Position numbers and translations under genes: made by a program. The notes beneath the pieces are model-generated. The model saw only the letters and a program-made list of their open reading frames with translations, had not been told where the DNA came from and made no database searches. Below, piece after piece: positions 44,190 to 53,796 of a stretch of 64,000 nt of DNA (the first letter of the stretch is position 1; each line of letters opens with the position of its first letter). This DNA is from Tenacibaculum haliotis. GTDB taxonomy: Bacteria; Bacteroidota; Bacteroidia; Flavobacteriales; Flavobacteriaceae. The DNA lies in assembly GCF_025215075.1 (NCBI RefSeq), contig NZ_JAOBTH010000021.1, positions 48,351 through 112,350 of the forward strand, written 5' to 3'.

Positions 44190-45845
44190 ATGCAAACTAT
44201 AGACTGGGTAGTACTTTCGTTAACATTATCATTTATTGTTTTTTACGGAGTTTGGAAAACTAGAGGAAGAAAAAACGCTGAAGATTATATTAAAGGAGGA
44301 AGTGATAGTAAATGGTGGACAATTGGTTTATCAGTAATGGCAACACAAGCAAGTGCGATTACCTTTTTATCTACACCAGGACAGGCATTTCATAGCGGAA
44401 TGGGTTTTGTACAATTTTACTTCGGATTGCCAATTGCTATGGTCATCATTTGTTTGGTATTTATCCCGATTTATCATCGATTAAAAGTATATACAGCGTA
44501 CGAATATTTAGAAGGGCGTTTTGATAAAAAAACAAGAACTTTAACTGCTATTTTATTTTTAATTCAAAGAGGTTTAGCAGCAGGAATTACCATTTTTGCG
44601 CCTGCAATTATTTTGTCAGCTGTATTAGGTTGGGATTTAATTACATTAAATATAATCATCGGATTCTTAGTAATTATTTATACTGTTTCTGGCGGAACAA
44701 AAGCCGTAAGTGTTACTCAAAAACAACAAATGGCAGTAATTTTTGCAGGAATGTTTATTGCCTTCTATTTGATATTACAATATTTACCTGACGGAATTAC
44801 ATTTACAAAAGCGTTAGAAATTGCCGGAGCTTCGGATAAAATGCAAGTATTAGATTTTTCTTGGGATTTAAATAATCGCTACACAGTTTGGACAGGTATT
44901 TTAGGAGGAACATTTTTAATGCTTTCTTATTTCGGAACCGATCAGAGTCAAGTTCAGCGATATTTATCAGGAAAATCGGTTCGAGAAAGTCAGTTAGGTT
45001 TAATTTTTAACGGATTGTTAAAAGTGCCTATGCAATTTTTTATACTATTGGTTGGGGTAATGGTTTTTGTTTTTTATCAATTTAATACTTCGCCTTTAAA
45101 CTTTAATCCGAAGGCAAAAGAAGCTGTTGAAAATTCTCAATATGCATCAGAGTATAAGGCTTTAGGTGATAAACATATCCAGATTGAAAATCAGAAAAAA
45201 GCATTGATTTTTGATGGATTATCCGACGAAAATAAAAAACAATTACAAGCTTTAAATGAACAAGATAAATCGATAAAAAAAGAAGCAAAAGCAGTTATTA
45301 CAAAAGCAAACACTCAAGTAGAAACGAATGATAAAGATTATGTTTTTATCCATTTTATATTGCACAATTTGCCAAAAGGATTAATCGGTTTGTTGTTGGC
45401 GGTAATTTTATCGGCAGCAATGTCATCTACAGCATCCGAGTTAAATGCATTGGCATCAACCACTGTTATCGATTTATATAAAAGAAATCAATCAAAAGAT
45501 AGGAGTGAAGAGCATTATGTTAAAATGACCAAATGGTTTACTTTAGGATGGGGGCTTTTAGCAATTTCCGTTGCTTGTGTAGCCAATTTATTTGATAATT
45601 TAATTCAGTTAGTTAATATTATCGGTTCTATTTTCTACGGAAATGTATTAGGAATATTCTTATTAGCTTTCTTCTTTAAATTTGTGAAATCGAATGCCGT
45701 TTTTATAGCCGCAATTATCACTCAGTTAATTATTATTTATGTTTGGAAAGCAGATTGGCTACCTTTCTTATGGTTAAATGCTTTGGGTTGCGGATTGGTA
45801 ATTTTAATAGCTTCTTTATTACAACCATTTTTAAATAAGAAATAA
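44190..45845 (+). CDS. Sodium/solute symporter (SSS family)
   Basis: The 551-residue transporter has about 13 transmembrane helices. Family segments include WWTIGLSVMATQASAITFLS near residues 50-69, GGTKAVSVTQKQQMAVIF and AVILSAAMSSTASELNALAS. An unusually long polar stretch (about residues 310-385, with KALIFDGLSDENKKQLQALN) interrupts the later helices. It imports a small organic solute with sodium. The solute, possibly a sugar, carboxylate or amino acid, is not deducible. It probably forms a unit with the preceding microprotein. Confidence 0.88.
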   Translation: MQTIDWVVLSLTLSFIVFYGVWKTRGRKNAEDYIKGGSDSKWWTIGLSVMATQASAITFLSTPGQAFHSGMGFVQFYFGLPIAMVIICLVFIPIYHRLKVYTAYEYLEGRFDKKTRTLTAILFLIQRGLAAGITIFAPAIILSAVLGWDLITLNIIIGFLVIIYTVSGGTKAVSVTQKQQMAVIFAGMFIAFYLILQYLPDGITFTKALEIAGASDKMQVLDFSWDLNNRYTVWTGILGGTFLMLSYFGTDQSQVQRYLSGKSVRESQLGLIFNGLLKVPMQFFILLVGVMVFVFYQFNTSPLNFNPKAKEAVENSQYASEYKALGDKHIQIENQKKALIFDGLSDENKKQLQALNEQDKSIKKEAKAVITKANTQVETNDKDYVFIHFILHNLPKGLIGLLLAVILSAAMSSTASELNALASTTVIDLYKRNQSKDRSEEHYVKMTKWFTLGWGLLAISVACVANLFDNLIQLVNIIGSIFYGNVLGIFLLAFFFKFVKSNAVFIAAIITQLIIIYVWKADWLPFLWLNALGCGLVILIASLLQPFLNKK

Positions 45846-45903
45846 GTAATAATTGTAGTTTAGTTATTCTGATATAAATAGAAATTAAAAAGATATCGAA
45901 TAC

Positions 45904-45982
45904 GTCAACCTGAACTTGTTTCAGGTTCGCATAAGCATTGGGTGCTATGATAGATGAGATTTTGAAATAAATTAAGAATGAC
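45904..45982. repeat. Foldback intergenic element of the GTCATTCTGAA type
   Basis: The left arm GTCAACCTGAACTTGTTTCA starts at 45904, and the right arm, ending GAATGAC at 45982, is its diverged inverted copy. Direct copies of the arm recur at 58059-58084 and 58135-58160. This is a miniature dispersed repeat, somewhat decayed. Confidence 0.6.
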
Positions 45983-45992
45983 CTAAAAAGGA

Positions 45993-47180
45993 TTATTCTT
46001 TTTCATTCAAATGCTTTGCAACATAAGTTCCCATACTAAAACAGGCTTGTAATAAATAACCTCCGGTAGGCGCGTTCCAATCTAACATTTCACCGATGCA
46101 ATAATTATTTTTGAGTTTTTTTAACTCGAAATTTTCGTTGACTTCGTTTAAAGAAATTCCTCCAGTAGTTGAAATAGCCTCGTTTAAAGTTGCAGCCGCT
46201 TCGATTACAAGAGGTAACGCTTTTATTTTTTTAGCAATATTATTTTTGTTGATGTATTCTTCTTTTGTTAAAATAGTTTTTAAAAGAGCAATTTGAGGTG
46301 AACTTAACCTCAGTATTTTTTTAAGAATATCAGTTATTCTTAAATGAGAGTCCTTTATTTTTTTTTGAATTGTTGCTAATTCAAGAGTTGGTTTTAAATC
46401 TAAATAAATAACAGGTTTTTTGTTAGCAGTTAGTTGCGATTGTATTTGCGGACTCAATGCATAAATAGCATTTCCTTCTAATCCGAATTTTGTAATAACC
46501 AATTCTCCTTTTTGTTTTTTATCTAAACAAGAAAGTGCAATATTTTTTAAAGGCTGTCCTTCGTTTTTAGATATAAAATCACCTTTCCAATTAATATTAT
46601 AAGCACAATTAGCAGGTAAAAAAGGAAGTGTATTTATATCTTTCTCCTTAAAATTATCTACCCAATTACCTTCTGATCCAGTAATTTTCCAACTAGCGCC
46701 ACCTAATGAAAAAATAGTGTAATCAGCTCTTACAATTTTATTGTCATTAAAAATCAATTCACTTTTATCACTCCAACCTTTCCATTCATAATTGTATACG
46801 AATTGTATATTCTTATCAATTAAAAACTGTTTGATGTTGGTAAGAACTGTAATGGGTTTAATTCCTTTTTCAGGATAAATACGATTACTACTTCCTACAA
46901 AAGTTGGAATATCAATAGATAACAACCAGTTACGTAAATCTTCATTCGTAAAGTTTAATAAAGCATTTTTAAGAAATGAAGTAAGTGTATAACGGGTAAT
47001 CATTTTATCAATATGCTCACCATGGCTAAGGTTAAATCCACCATCACCAGCGACTAAAAACTTTCTCCCAATAGATTTTTTTTTCTCATAAATTGTGATA
47101 TCAAATTTATTTGAATCTAAAAAAACTGCTGTAAAGAGAGCAGAAGATCCACCTCCAATAATGGCTATTGATTTTTTCAT
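45993..47180 (-). CDS. NAD(P)/FAD-dependent flavoprotein, TIGR03862/HI0933-like
   Basis: The 395-residue protein begins with a FAD-binding dinucleotide motif, KKSIAIIGGGSSALFTAVFL, followed by RKFLVAGDGGFNLSH, the variant of the GNGRCN loop found in TIGR03862 flavoproteins. The C-terminal FAD contact is CIGEMLDWNAPTGGYLLQAC. Related BaiN/HI0933 proteins are oxidoreductases of poorly known substrate. It has a terminator after the adjoining convergent region and no obvious operon partner. Confidence 0.85.
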   Translation of the reverse strand: MKKSIAIIGGGSSALFTAVFLDSNKFDITIYEKKKSIGRKFLVAGDGGFNLSHGEHIDKMITRYTLTSFLKNALLNFTNEDLRNWLLSIDIPTFVGSSNRIYPEKGIKPITVLTNIKQFLIDKNIQFVYNYEWKGWSDKSELIFNDNKIVRADYTIFSLGGASWKITGSEGNWVDNFKEKDINTLPFLPANCAYNINWKGDFISKNEGQPLKNIALSCLDKKQKGELVITKFGLEGNAIYALSPQIQSQLTANKKPVIYLDLKPTLELATIQKKIKDSHLRITDILKKILRLSSPQIALLKTILTKEEYINKNNIAKKIKALPLVIEAAATLNEAISTTGGISLNEVNENFELKKLKNNYCIGEMLDWNAPTGGYLLQACFSMGTYVAKHLNEKE

Positions 47181-47234
47181 ATAACAAAACTACTATTTGT
47201 TTTTATAAAGAGAATGTAAAATTATAATAAAACA

Positions 47235-47264
47235 AAAAAGACTGCCTTATAAGACAGTCTTTTT
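47235..47264. terminator. Bidirectional hairpin between two leftward genes
   Basis: AAAAAGACTG pairs with CAGTCTTTTT, a 10-bp stem around a CTTATAAG-containing loop. It lies downstream of the DUF2911 stop and upstream of the flavoprotein gene, so it ends the DUF2911 transcript. Confidence 0.85.
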
Positions 47265-47287
47265 AATATGTTTTTAAATATGTAGTA

Positions 47288-48127
47288 TTACATTTTAGCT
47301 AAAAACTCTTTATTCATTTTAATATAATCAGCATTACCTGCTTTTTCAGCACCAGCTAAAGATGCTTTTGCAGCTTTAACAGCTCCTTTTTTATCTCCAG
47401 CTTTTGCTAAGATTAAAGATTGCTGACGTAAATACCAAAAACGAGGTTGATTTTTAGTCATATCTACTGCTTTGTTAATCCAAGTTGCCGCTTTTTTAAT
47501 GTCTTTACCACTCTGTAAATAATATACAGCAGCAGAGTAAAAATCACCAGCTTTTGGACCTTGCATAGTTGCAGCAATACTAGCTTCAACAGCTTTATCC
47601 GTAGGTGTGTTAAATTTTACACCAACATAAGCGTTTTCCCATAACATTCCTAAAACAGCAGAGCTATTAGTAATATCGTCAATAGTAATTGTAAAAGTTT
47701 CTATTTTCATTGGCATCATATCAGCCTTTACAGTTGTAGATAAAGCTACTTTACTAGCATCCCATTTTTGTGGAGTTCCCCAGTTAGTTGCATCCGTATA
47801 AAAAATTACTTCCCAAGAAGTTTTTCCTGGTTTAGTATATAAAGCGTATGTTCCTTTTTTTAACTCTTTACCATCAATAGTAACATCCGTACTAAAAGTA
47901 ACTTTAGTGTTTTCATTTGCTCCAGTTCTCCATACTTTTCCGTGAGGAACTAAGTCTCCAAAAATAGTTCTTCCTCTCATTCCTGGTCTAGAATATTCAA
48001 CTGTAACATCTGATAATCCAACAGTTTGTTCTAATTTAGAAGAAGGGCTAGGAGCTGGAGTTTTTATTTGTGCATTTGTAGTTAACGTAAGTGCAGCTAC
48101 AAATAAGCTTAAAACTAATTTTTTCAT
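47288..48127 (-). CDS. DUF2911 secreted protein with a TPR-like tail
   Basis: The 279-residue protein has a signal peptide (residues 1-19, ending TTNAQ). The DUF2911 domain follows with VEYSRPGMRGRTIFGDLVPH, GKVWRTGANENTKVTF and GTYALYTKPGKTSWEVIFY. The last 90 residues are helical and TPR-like (AVYYLQSGKDIKKAATWINK). DUF2911 proteins are common in Bacteroidota and have no known function. A likely -10 (TAATTTTA) lies upstream on the minus strand. Confidence 0.85.
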   Translation of the reverse strand: MKKLVLSLFVAALTLTTNAQIKTPAPSPSSKLEQTVGLSDVTVEYSRPGMRGRTIFGDLVPHGKVWRTGANENTKVTFSTDVTIDGKELKKGTYALYTKPGKTSWEVIFYTDATNWGTPQKWDASKVALSTTVKADMMPMKIETFTITIDDITNSSAVLGMLWENAYVGVKFNTPTDKAVEASIAATMQGPKAGDFYSAAVYYLQSGKDIKKAATWINKAVDMTKNQPRFWYLRQQSLILAKAGDKKGAVKAAKASLAGAEKAGNADYIKMNKEFLAKM

Positions 48128-48234
48128 GATAATTGGTTTGTTTTTGTTTCGATGCTAAAATTACGAGTAAAAATTGAGTTAAATGTTAATGAAAACTTAA
48201 AATAAACATCATTTTTTTAGTTGATATTTGCAAT

Positions 48235-48900
48235 ATGAAAAAATATATTTCTGAATTGATAGGAACTTTTGCTTTGGTTTTTTGTGGTACTGGTGCAATG
48301 ACAGTGAGTGAAATAACTGGCGGAACCGATTTAACGCATACAGGTGTTGCAATAACTTGGGGTTTAATTGTTATGGCTATGATTTATGCTTTTGGTGAAA
48401 TATCAGGAGCTCATTTTAATCCGGCAGTTACTATAGCTTTTGCGTATGCTAAAAAGTTTTCATGGAAAGAAGTTCCTAAATATATAATTGCTCAATTAGT
48501 AGGAGCGTTACTTGCTAGTTGCATTTTATGGGTGTTATTTCCTGAAAGTGAATATTACGGTGCAACCATTCCTGTATTAGAACCATGGCGAGCGTTTATT
48601 TTAGAATTACTGCTAACCTTCTTTTTAATGCTAACAATAATTAATGTTTCTAGCGGAAGTAAAGAAGTAGGCGTAATGGCAGGTATTGCTATTGGTGGTG
48701 TGGTGTTGTTAGAAGCAATGTTTGCAGGACCAATGACCAAAGCGTCTATGAATCCTGTTCGTTCCATTGCTCCAGCATTGGTTTCTGGGCATTTAGAGCA
48801 TTTATGGTTATATATATTAGCGCCAATTTTAGGAGCTTTGTTAGCGGTAGTTTCTTGTAAATTTGTAAAAGACAATAATTGTTGTGATGAAGAATGTTAG
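48235..48900 (+). CDS. Aquaporin / MIP-family channel
   Basis: The 221-residue protein has six transmembrane helices and two half-helix loops with NPA-type motifs: SGAHFNPAVTIAFAYAKKF and the variant ASMNPVRSIAPALVSG. The second Asn-Pro-Val in place of NPA is common in this subfamily. It ends in a Cys-rich tail (NNCCDEEC). The small size indicates a water- or gas-type aquaporin rather than a glycerol facilitator, though ammonia or similar solutes are possible. The start ATG is at 48235. Confidence 0.85.
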   Translation: MKKYISELIGTFALVFCGTGAMTVSEITGGTDLTHTGVAITWGLIVMAMIYAFGEISGAHFNPAVTIAFAYAKKFSWKEVPKYIIAQLVGALLASCILWVLFPESEYYGATIPVLEPWRAFILELLLTFFLMLTIINVSSGSKEVGVMAGIAIGGVVLLEAMFAGPMTKASMNPVRSIAPALVSGHLEHLWLYILAPILGALLAVVSCKFVKDNNCCDEEC

Positions 48901-49648
48901 TATTTTAGGCTGTGGGTGGTTAGGAAAATCATTAGCAGTTTCGTTATTAAATGAAGGATATAAAGTAAAAGGCTCTACAACTTCTGAAGAAAAATTAGAT
49001 CTTTTAGAAGTTAACGGAATAGCACCTTATATTGTTAATATTTCTGAATTTGAAGAGTTTGATACTTTCTTAAATTCAGATATTTTAATTATTACAATTA
49101 CTTCTAAAGATGTTGATAGTTTTGAAAATTTAATTGCTCAAATAGAAAACTCTCCAATACAAAAAATAATCTTTATTAGTTCTACCTCAGTTTATGGAAG
49201 AGTTAATAAAATCATGACAGAAGAAGATGAAGTTTTAAAAACTCCTTTAACAGCAATAGAAAATTTATTTAGAGAAAATACTTTTTTCGAAACTACTATT
49301 ATTCGTTTTGCAGGTTTATTTGGAGATGTAAGACAACCAAGTAATTGGTTTAAAAATGGAAGAAAAATACCACATCCAAAAGGTTTTGTAAATATGATTC
49401 ATAAAGACGATTGTATAGAGATTATTCATACAATTATTGATCAGAATTGTTGGGGTGAAACTTTTAATGCATGTTCTAACCATCATCCAACAAGAAGAGA
49501 GTTTTACACCTTAGCCAAATTAAGGAACGACTTTGAAGTTCCAGAGTTTGAAAACAATGAAGTTTATGAGTGGAAGATTATCAGTTCGAAAAAAATACAA
49601 CAAGCTTTAGATTATACTTTTATTCACGACGATTTGCTGTCTATTTAG
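48887..49648 (+). CDS. NAD(P)-binding SDR-like protein (YeeZ-like)
   Basis: The protein of about 253 residues starts at the ATG at 48887. It has the Rossmann signature KNVSILGCGWLGKSLAVSLL at its N-terminus and an epimerase-like active segment, FISSTSVYGRV, at about residues 100-110. It overlaps the aquaporin gene by 14 bases, so it is translationally coupled. The substrate is unknown. Many such YeeZ-like proteins are named as epimerases without evidence. Confidence 0.75.
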   Translation: MKNVSILGCGWLGKSLAVSLLNEGYKVKGSTTSEEKLDLLEVNGIAPYIVNISEFEEFDTFLNSDILIITITSKDVDSFENLIAQIENSPIQKIIFISSTSVYGRVNKIMTEEDEVLKTPLTAIENLFRENTFFETTIIRFAGLFGDVRQPSNWFKNGRKIPHPKGFVNMIHKDDCIEIIHTIIDQNCWGETFNACSNHHPTRREFYTLAKLRNDFEVPEFENNEVYEWKIISSKKIQQALDYTFIHDDLLSI

Positions 49649-51284
49649 CATATTTTATTTTTCTTAAATAGTTAAAAACGAAGCCAAATATAGCTAGTAA
49701 AATTAACGGAATACCCATATTTATAAACTGCCAAAAACTTTTTTCGGTGTAAGCTTTTTGTTTATCAAGTAAGTTTATCTGCAATGTTTTATTTCGTAAA
49801 TTAATTAAACCAACATCGTCTAATAAATAATCAATAGTATTTATTAAAAACTCTTTGTTTCCAAATTGCTCGCCTGTCCATTTATCCAAAGCTAAATCGT
49901 GTGGTTTACCTTTTAAAACTTGATTCTTACCAATATCTCCATCCGCAATGACAACCATTTTATTAGGGTTGCTTTCTGCTTTAAAAAGTGACGTATCAAA
50001 TGGTTTTGTTCTATTTTTATAGGCAGAATTAAAATTACCTTCTAATAAAACACCTAAAAGCTGTGGGCCGCTTTTATACTCATTTTCTTTAGGTTGTTGG
50101 GCAATACTTTGTAGTTCTACAAAATTTGGAGTTCCGATTTTTTTACTTAAAACTGAAGTAATAAATAAAGGTGTTTTTTTAATATTACCTTTTAAAGTGT
50201 CAATTTGAGTGGTAAAACGAAAGCGAACTGGAGCTATATTTTTTGTTGTCGAATGATTTGGATTTCCGTTTGCTAACGGATGATAAAACCAGTTTAGATG
50301 TTGAAACTGTGCTTGATTACCGGTGTTACCAGTTGCAAGCGGAATTTTAGCCGAGTATAAATCTTGAATTAGTTTATTATTTACCCGAACTTGATAACTG
50401 AATAATAAATCGGTTAAATTTAAATCACGCGGAAAAGCCAACATTTTCCCTTCGTTGTATAAACTATCAGTATCGGCATAATTTTGATCAATCATCCACA
50501 GGGATTTTCCTCCGTTGGTAATAAATTGATCGAGTGTAAATTTTTCTTGTTCGGTAAAACGTTCGGTTGGTTTGGCAACAACAGCCAAATCATATTTTGT
50601 TAAATCTTTAAGTGTTTTCTGCGGATTTTTAGCAACACTATCTAAAGTGAATTTAGCTAAGTGATAATTTTTTCCTACTTCACTTAATAAACTGTATAAA
50701 TAAATATCTTCTAACTCGCCATTACCTGAAATAACTGCTATTTTTTGCTTTTTATTTTTAGTGATATTATTCAATGCATTTGCAAAAGAATATTCTAATT
50801 TTTCAATAGCATTTTGTAGTTGCTCTTCTTGAGTTTTGGCTATTGCATTTGGTAATAAAGAGACTAAAGTAGATTTTTTACCAAGATTAATTTCTGCCCA
50901 AGGAAAAATAATAGCTTGTGATAGTTTTCCATCCTCTTCAATAGTTAATTGCGTAGGCATCATTCCTTTTTGTATCAATTCCTCACGAATATTATCAGGA
51001 TTTATAAATCGAAATAAAATATTCGAATTCTGAGCTTTTAATTCCTCTAAAAATTGACGTGTTTCAATCTGTAATCTTTTAAATTCTGCAGGAAAATCAC
51101 CTTCTAAATACACGTTTACAAAAACAGTATTATCAATATTATCTAATATGTTTTTACTAACATCAGATATTGTAAAACGCTTATCTTTTGTTAAATCAAA
51201 TCTTTTGTATATTGATGTTGAAAGATAGTTTAATAATAACAGTCCGATAAGAGTAAAGGCTATATGTTGTATCTTTTTACTCAT
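49641..51284 (-). CDS. gldG: Gliding motility ABC-type component GldG
   Basis: The 547-residue protein has an N-terminal membrane anchor (HIAFTLIGLLLLNYLSTSIY), a long periplasmic ABC_transp_aux domain and a C-terminal helix (GIPLILLAIFGFVFNYLRKI). GldG works with GldF and the ATPase GldA in gliding of Flavobacteriia. The gene overlaps gldF by eight bases and both run leftward. No gldA gene is present within the window. Confidence 0.9.
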   Translation of the reverse strand: MSKKIQHIAFTLIGLLLLNYLSTSIYKRFDLTKDKRFTISDVSKNILDNIDNTVFVNVYLEGDFPAEFKRLQIETRQFLEELKAQNSNILFRFINPDNIREELIQKGMMPTQLTIEEDGKLSQAIIFPWAEINLGKKSTLVSLLPNAIAKTQEEQLQNAIEKLEYSFANALNNITKNKKQKIAVISGNGELEDIYLYSLLSEVGKNYHLAKFTLDSVAKNPQKTLKDLTKYDLAVVAKPTERFTEQEKFTLDQFITNGGKSLWMIDQNYADTDSLYNEGKMLAFPRDLNLTDLLFSYQVRVNNKLIQDLYSAKIPLATGNTGNQAQFQHLNWFYHPLANGNPNHSTTKNIAPVRFRFTTQIDTLKGNIKKTPLFITSVLSKKIGTPNFVELQSIAQQPKENEYKSGPQLLGVLLEGNFNSAYKNRTKPFDTSLFKAESNPNKMVVIADGDIGKNQVLKGKPHDLALDKWTGEQFGNKEFLINTIDYLLDDVGLINLRNKTLQINLLDKQKAYTEKSFWQFINMGIPLILLAIFGFVFNYLRKIKYAK

Positions 51285-51987
51285 TTTTTAATTGTTGTTT
51301 GGTGATGAATAAAAAGAAAAAAGTAACACTTAAAAAATAGATAACATCACGTGTGTCAATTACACCACGGCTAATACTTTTAAAATGTTCGTTTATTCCT
51401 AATTGTTGTATCGAGTTTCCTAAAGTGCTACTTACAGCATCAAATCCGTAGAAAAAAATAAAAGTAATAAACACACTTAAAATAAAGGCTACAATCTGAT
51501 TTTTAGAAAGTGTAGATGTAAATAAACCAATTGCGGTATAAGTGGCAGCTAAAAAAAGTAATCCTAAATACGAACCAATTGTACTACCAATATCTAAATT
51601 TCCAACAGGATTTCCAATCGTGTAAACGGTATAAACATAAGTTAATGTTGGTATTAAAGCAACACAAACTAAAAGTAAAGATGCGGTAAACTTACCTAAT
51701 ACAATTTGCCAATCGGTAACAGGTTTTGTTTTTAAAATTTCTATGGTTCCGCTATTAAATTCATCAGCAAAACTCTTCATGGTAATTGCCGGAATCAGAA
51801 ATAAAAATAACCAAGGTGCTAAATAAAAGAAAGAACTTAAATCGGCAAAACCAGCATTTAAAATATTAAAATTGTCTTTAAAAACCCATAAAAATAATCC
51901 GTTTACGAGTAAAAAAACACCGATAACTAAATAAGCTATTGGTGATGCAAAAAATGAGTTGAATTCTTTTTTTAGTATAGCGTACAT
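51277..51987 (-). CDS. gldF: Gliding motility ABC permease GldF
   Basis: The 236-residue permease of the ABC-2 type has six helices. It begins MYAILKKEFNSFFASPIAYL and includes SFADEFNSGTIEILKTKPVT, a conserved cytoplasmic segment. The stop overlaps the start of gldG by eight bases. An adjacent upstream GNAT gene shares its last base with the start. Function in gliding comes from the family and its partner GldG, not from experiments here. Confidence 0.9.
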   Translation of the reverse strand: MYAILKKEFNSFFASPIAYLVIGVFLLVNGLFLWVFKDNFNILNAGFADLSSFFYLAPWLFLFLIPAITMKSFADEFNSGTIEILKTKPVTDWQIVLGKFTASLLLVCVALIPTLTYVYTVYTIGNPVGNLDIGSTIGSYLGLLFLAATYTAIGLFTSTLSKNQIVAFILSVFITFIFFYGFDAVSSTLGNSIQQLGINEHFKSISRGVIDTRDVIYFLSVTFFFLFITKQQLKNE

Positions 51988-52511
51988 TATGCTGGGTTTA
52001 TATCGAGGCGAAAAATAGTATTATCATCAAATAAATCATCATCATCTAAAATAAACTGATGTTTTTTTAATAACGTTATTGACGCAGTATTATTTTGATG
52101 TGTAAAAGCTTCAATTGTTTGTAGTTTTAAAACTGATTTTCCATATTCTAAAACAGTAGCCATAGCTTCACTCATAAAACCTTCATTATGAAAATCGGGA
52201 TTTAATTCATAACCAATTTCAGCATAATTATTTTCGGCATTGATATTATGATAAACGATGGTACCAATTATTTGGTTGTTTTCTTGATGCTGAATTGCCC
52301 AAAAAATTCGATTACCTTTTTCAAATTCATCCAAACAAGTTTGAATAAAAGAATCGGCATCATTTAAGTTTTTAGGTGTATCTCTAACAATTAATTTGTT
52401 AACTTCTTTGTTAGAACGCAGTTTAAAAATAGTTCGTTTATCGTTAAAAGATAATTGGCGTAATGTTAATCTTTCGGTAGATAATTCAGGGAAAATTGTA
52501 GGGTAGTTCAT
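51987..52511 (-). CDS. RimJ/RimL-type GNAT acetyltransferase
   Basis: The 174-residue enzyme has the typical start STERLTLRQLSFNDKRTIFK and the acetyl-CoA loop region YELNPDFHNEGFMSEAMATV near residues 99-118. It probably acetylates an N-terminal or small-molecule amine. It is encoded directly between gldF and the monooxygenase-like gene with one-base overlaps on both sides, so it may share their transcript. Substrate unknown. Confidence 0.82.
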   Translation of the reverse strand: MNYPTIFPELSTERLTLRQLSFNDKRTIFKLRSNKEVNKLIVRDTPKNLNDADSFIQTCLDEFEKGNRIFWAIQHQENNQIIGTIVYHNINAENNYAEIGYELNPDFHNEGFMSEAMATVLEYGKSVLKLQTIEAFTHQNNTASITLLKKHQFILDDDDLFDDNTIFRLDINPA

Positions 52512-52807
52512 TATGGTAGGCTTACGGTTTTGTCAACACTCCACGCTAATGGTTTGTCGTTAAATAATACTTTTGTTTGTGCCCAAACACCTTTAAATAG
52601 GTCAGAGTTTCGGTAGTTTTCTAAATCTTGTTCGGTTTCCCAATAGCTGTAAGTAAAGAAAATATCTGGATTGTTTTTATCTCTATACAATTCTAATAAA
52701 CGACAGCCGGGTGAGTTTCTAATAAACTCTTTTTTTGTGTTAAAATTAGCTAAGAATTCTTCAATTTTCTCTGAATGAAAACTCATCTTTACAATTCGTA
52801 CAAACAT
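52511..52807 (-). CDS. Antibiotic-biosynthesis-monooxygenase-like small protein
   Basis: The 98-residue ferredoxin-like-fold protein is of the ABM family: FVRIVKMSFHSEKIEEFLAN, then FIRNSPGCRLLELYRD and FTYSYWETEQDLENYRNSDL. Members act as quinol monooxygenases or heme-degrading dimers, or have no known activity. Neither substrate nor cofactor residues can be assigned here. It overlaps the GNAT gene by one base and follows the SAM-hydrolase gene by five bases. Confidence 0.8.
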   Translation of the reverse strand: MFVRIVKMSFHSEKIEEFLANFNTKKEFIRNSPGCRLLELYRDKNNPDIFFTYSYWETEQDLENYRNSDLFKGVWAQTKVLFNDKPLAWSVDKTVSLP

Positions 52808-52812
52808 ATTTT

Positions 52813-53676
52813 TTAATTTATTGTGGTAAAATCGGGTGTTTCAATGGTTTCAAACTCAATAGTAATGGTATCTCTATATCCTAGCCCTAATAAAGAAGAT
52901 GCACCACCAACGGTGTTTAGATTGCTTCTGTAAATAGCAATTTCTAAAAAACCTGCCGAATTAAAAATAGCTAATTTTTCGCCATCACAATTCCTTTTTT
53001 CTTTAGAGACAGAGTAATCTACAATTTCATTATAGCGATTGTAAATTTTATTAAAAATAGATCGTTTGGCAGCAATGGTAAAATTACGACCTTTACCTAT
53101 AGCTATAAAAAGTTTTTTATTAATATTCGTAATTACATTTCCGTAATTATCAACATAAATAACTCCTCCAATAATAATGTCTTTCGCTTGATTTACTTTT
53201 GGCTGAATTTCAACACTACTTTTATAAGAAGCTATTTCTTTACCAATAACATTTAGGCTACCACCACGAGCAATATGTGAAGCAACTTGTACAAAAACAT
53301 CTAATACAGGAAAACTGGTTTCGATATGATTGTGAATATTGATTTCAACAATTTTTGTTGGTTTTATTTCTGATGCAATCATTGCAATTAATCCGTTATC
53401 AGGACAAATAAAATAATGATTGTCTAATTCAATTGCAATATGTTTATTCTCTGGACTTAATTCAGAATCTACCCCAACGATATGAATTGTTTTATCAGGG
53501 AAACTTTTATAGGTGTTTTTTAAAATATAAGCAGTTTCTGTAATGTTAAATGGGGTTATATGATGTGTAATGTCAACAATTTTAGCTTCAGGTAATTCAC
53601 TATAAATTGCTCCTTTTACAGCCCCTACAAAGTGGTCTTTTATTCCAAAATCGGTAGTTAATGTAATTAGAGACAT
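52813..53676 (-). CDS. SAM hydroxide adenosyltransferase (DUF62 family)
   Basis: The 287-residue protein belongs to the SAM hydrolase / halogenase family. The start is LITLTTDFGIKDHFVGAVKG, with the conserved Asp, then VVDITHHITPFNI-type sequence, FICPDNGLIAMIASE and IYVDNYGNVITNI. Family members convert SAM to adenosine and methionine with hydroxide, while a few are halogenases. It leads the leftward cluster that ends with gldG, although a link to gliding is not shown. Confidence 0.85.
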   Translation of the reverse strand: MSLITLTTDFGIKDHFVGAVKGAIYSELPEAKIVDITHHITPFNITETAYILKNTYKSFPDKTIHIVGVDSELSPENKHIAIELDNHYFICPDNGLIAMIASEIKPTKIVEINIHNHIETSFPVLDVFVQVASHIARGGSLNVIGKEIASYKSSVEIQPKVNQAKDIIIGGVIYVDNYGNVITNINKKLFIAIGKGRNFTIAAKRSIFNKIYNRYNEIVDYSVSKEKRNCDGEKLAIFNSAGFLEIAIYRSNLNTVGGASSLLGLGYRDTITIEFETIETPDFTTIN

Positions 53677-53796
53677 TAATTTAATTGCTTGTTAATTAGT
53701 AGGTTGAAAAAGTAAGCTAAAATTTATAGCAAAACTACATAATTCAATAAAAATAATCATTATTTTTAAAGTGAATAATATTAAAACCTTTGTCAT

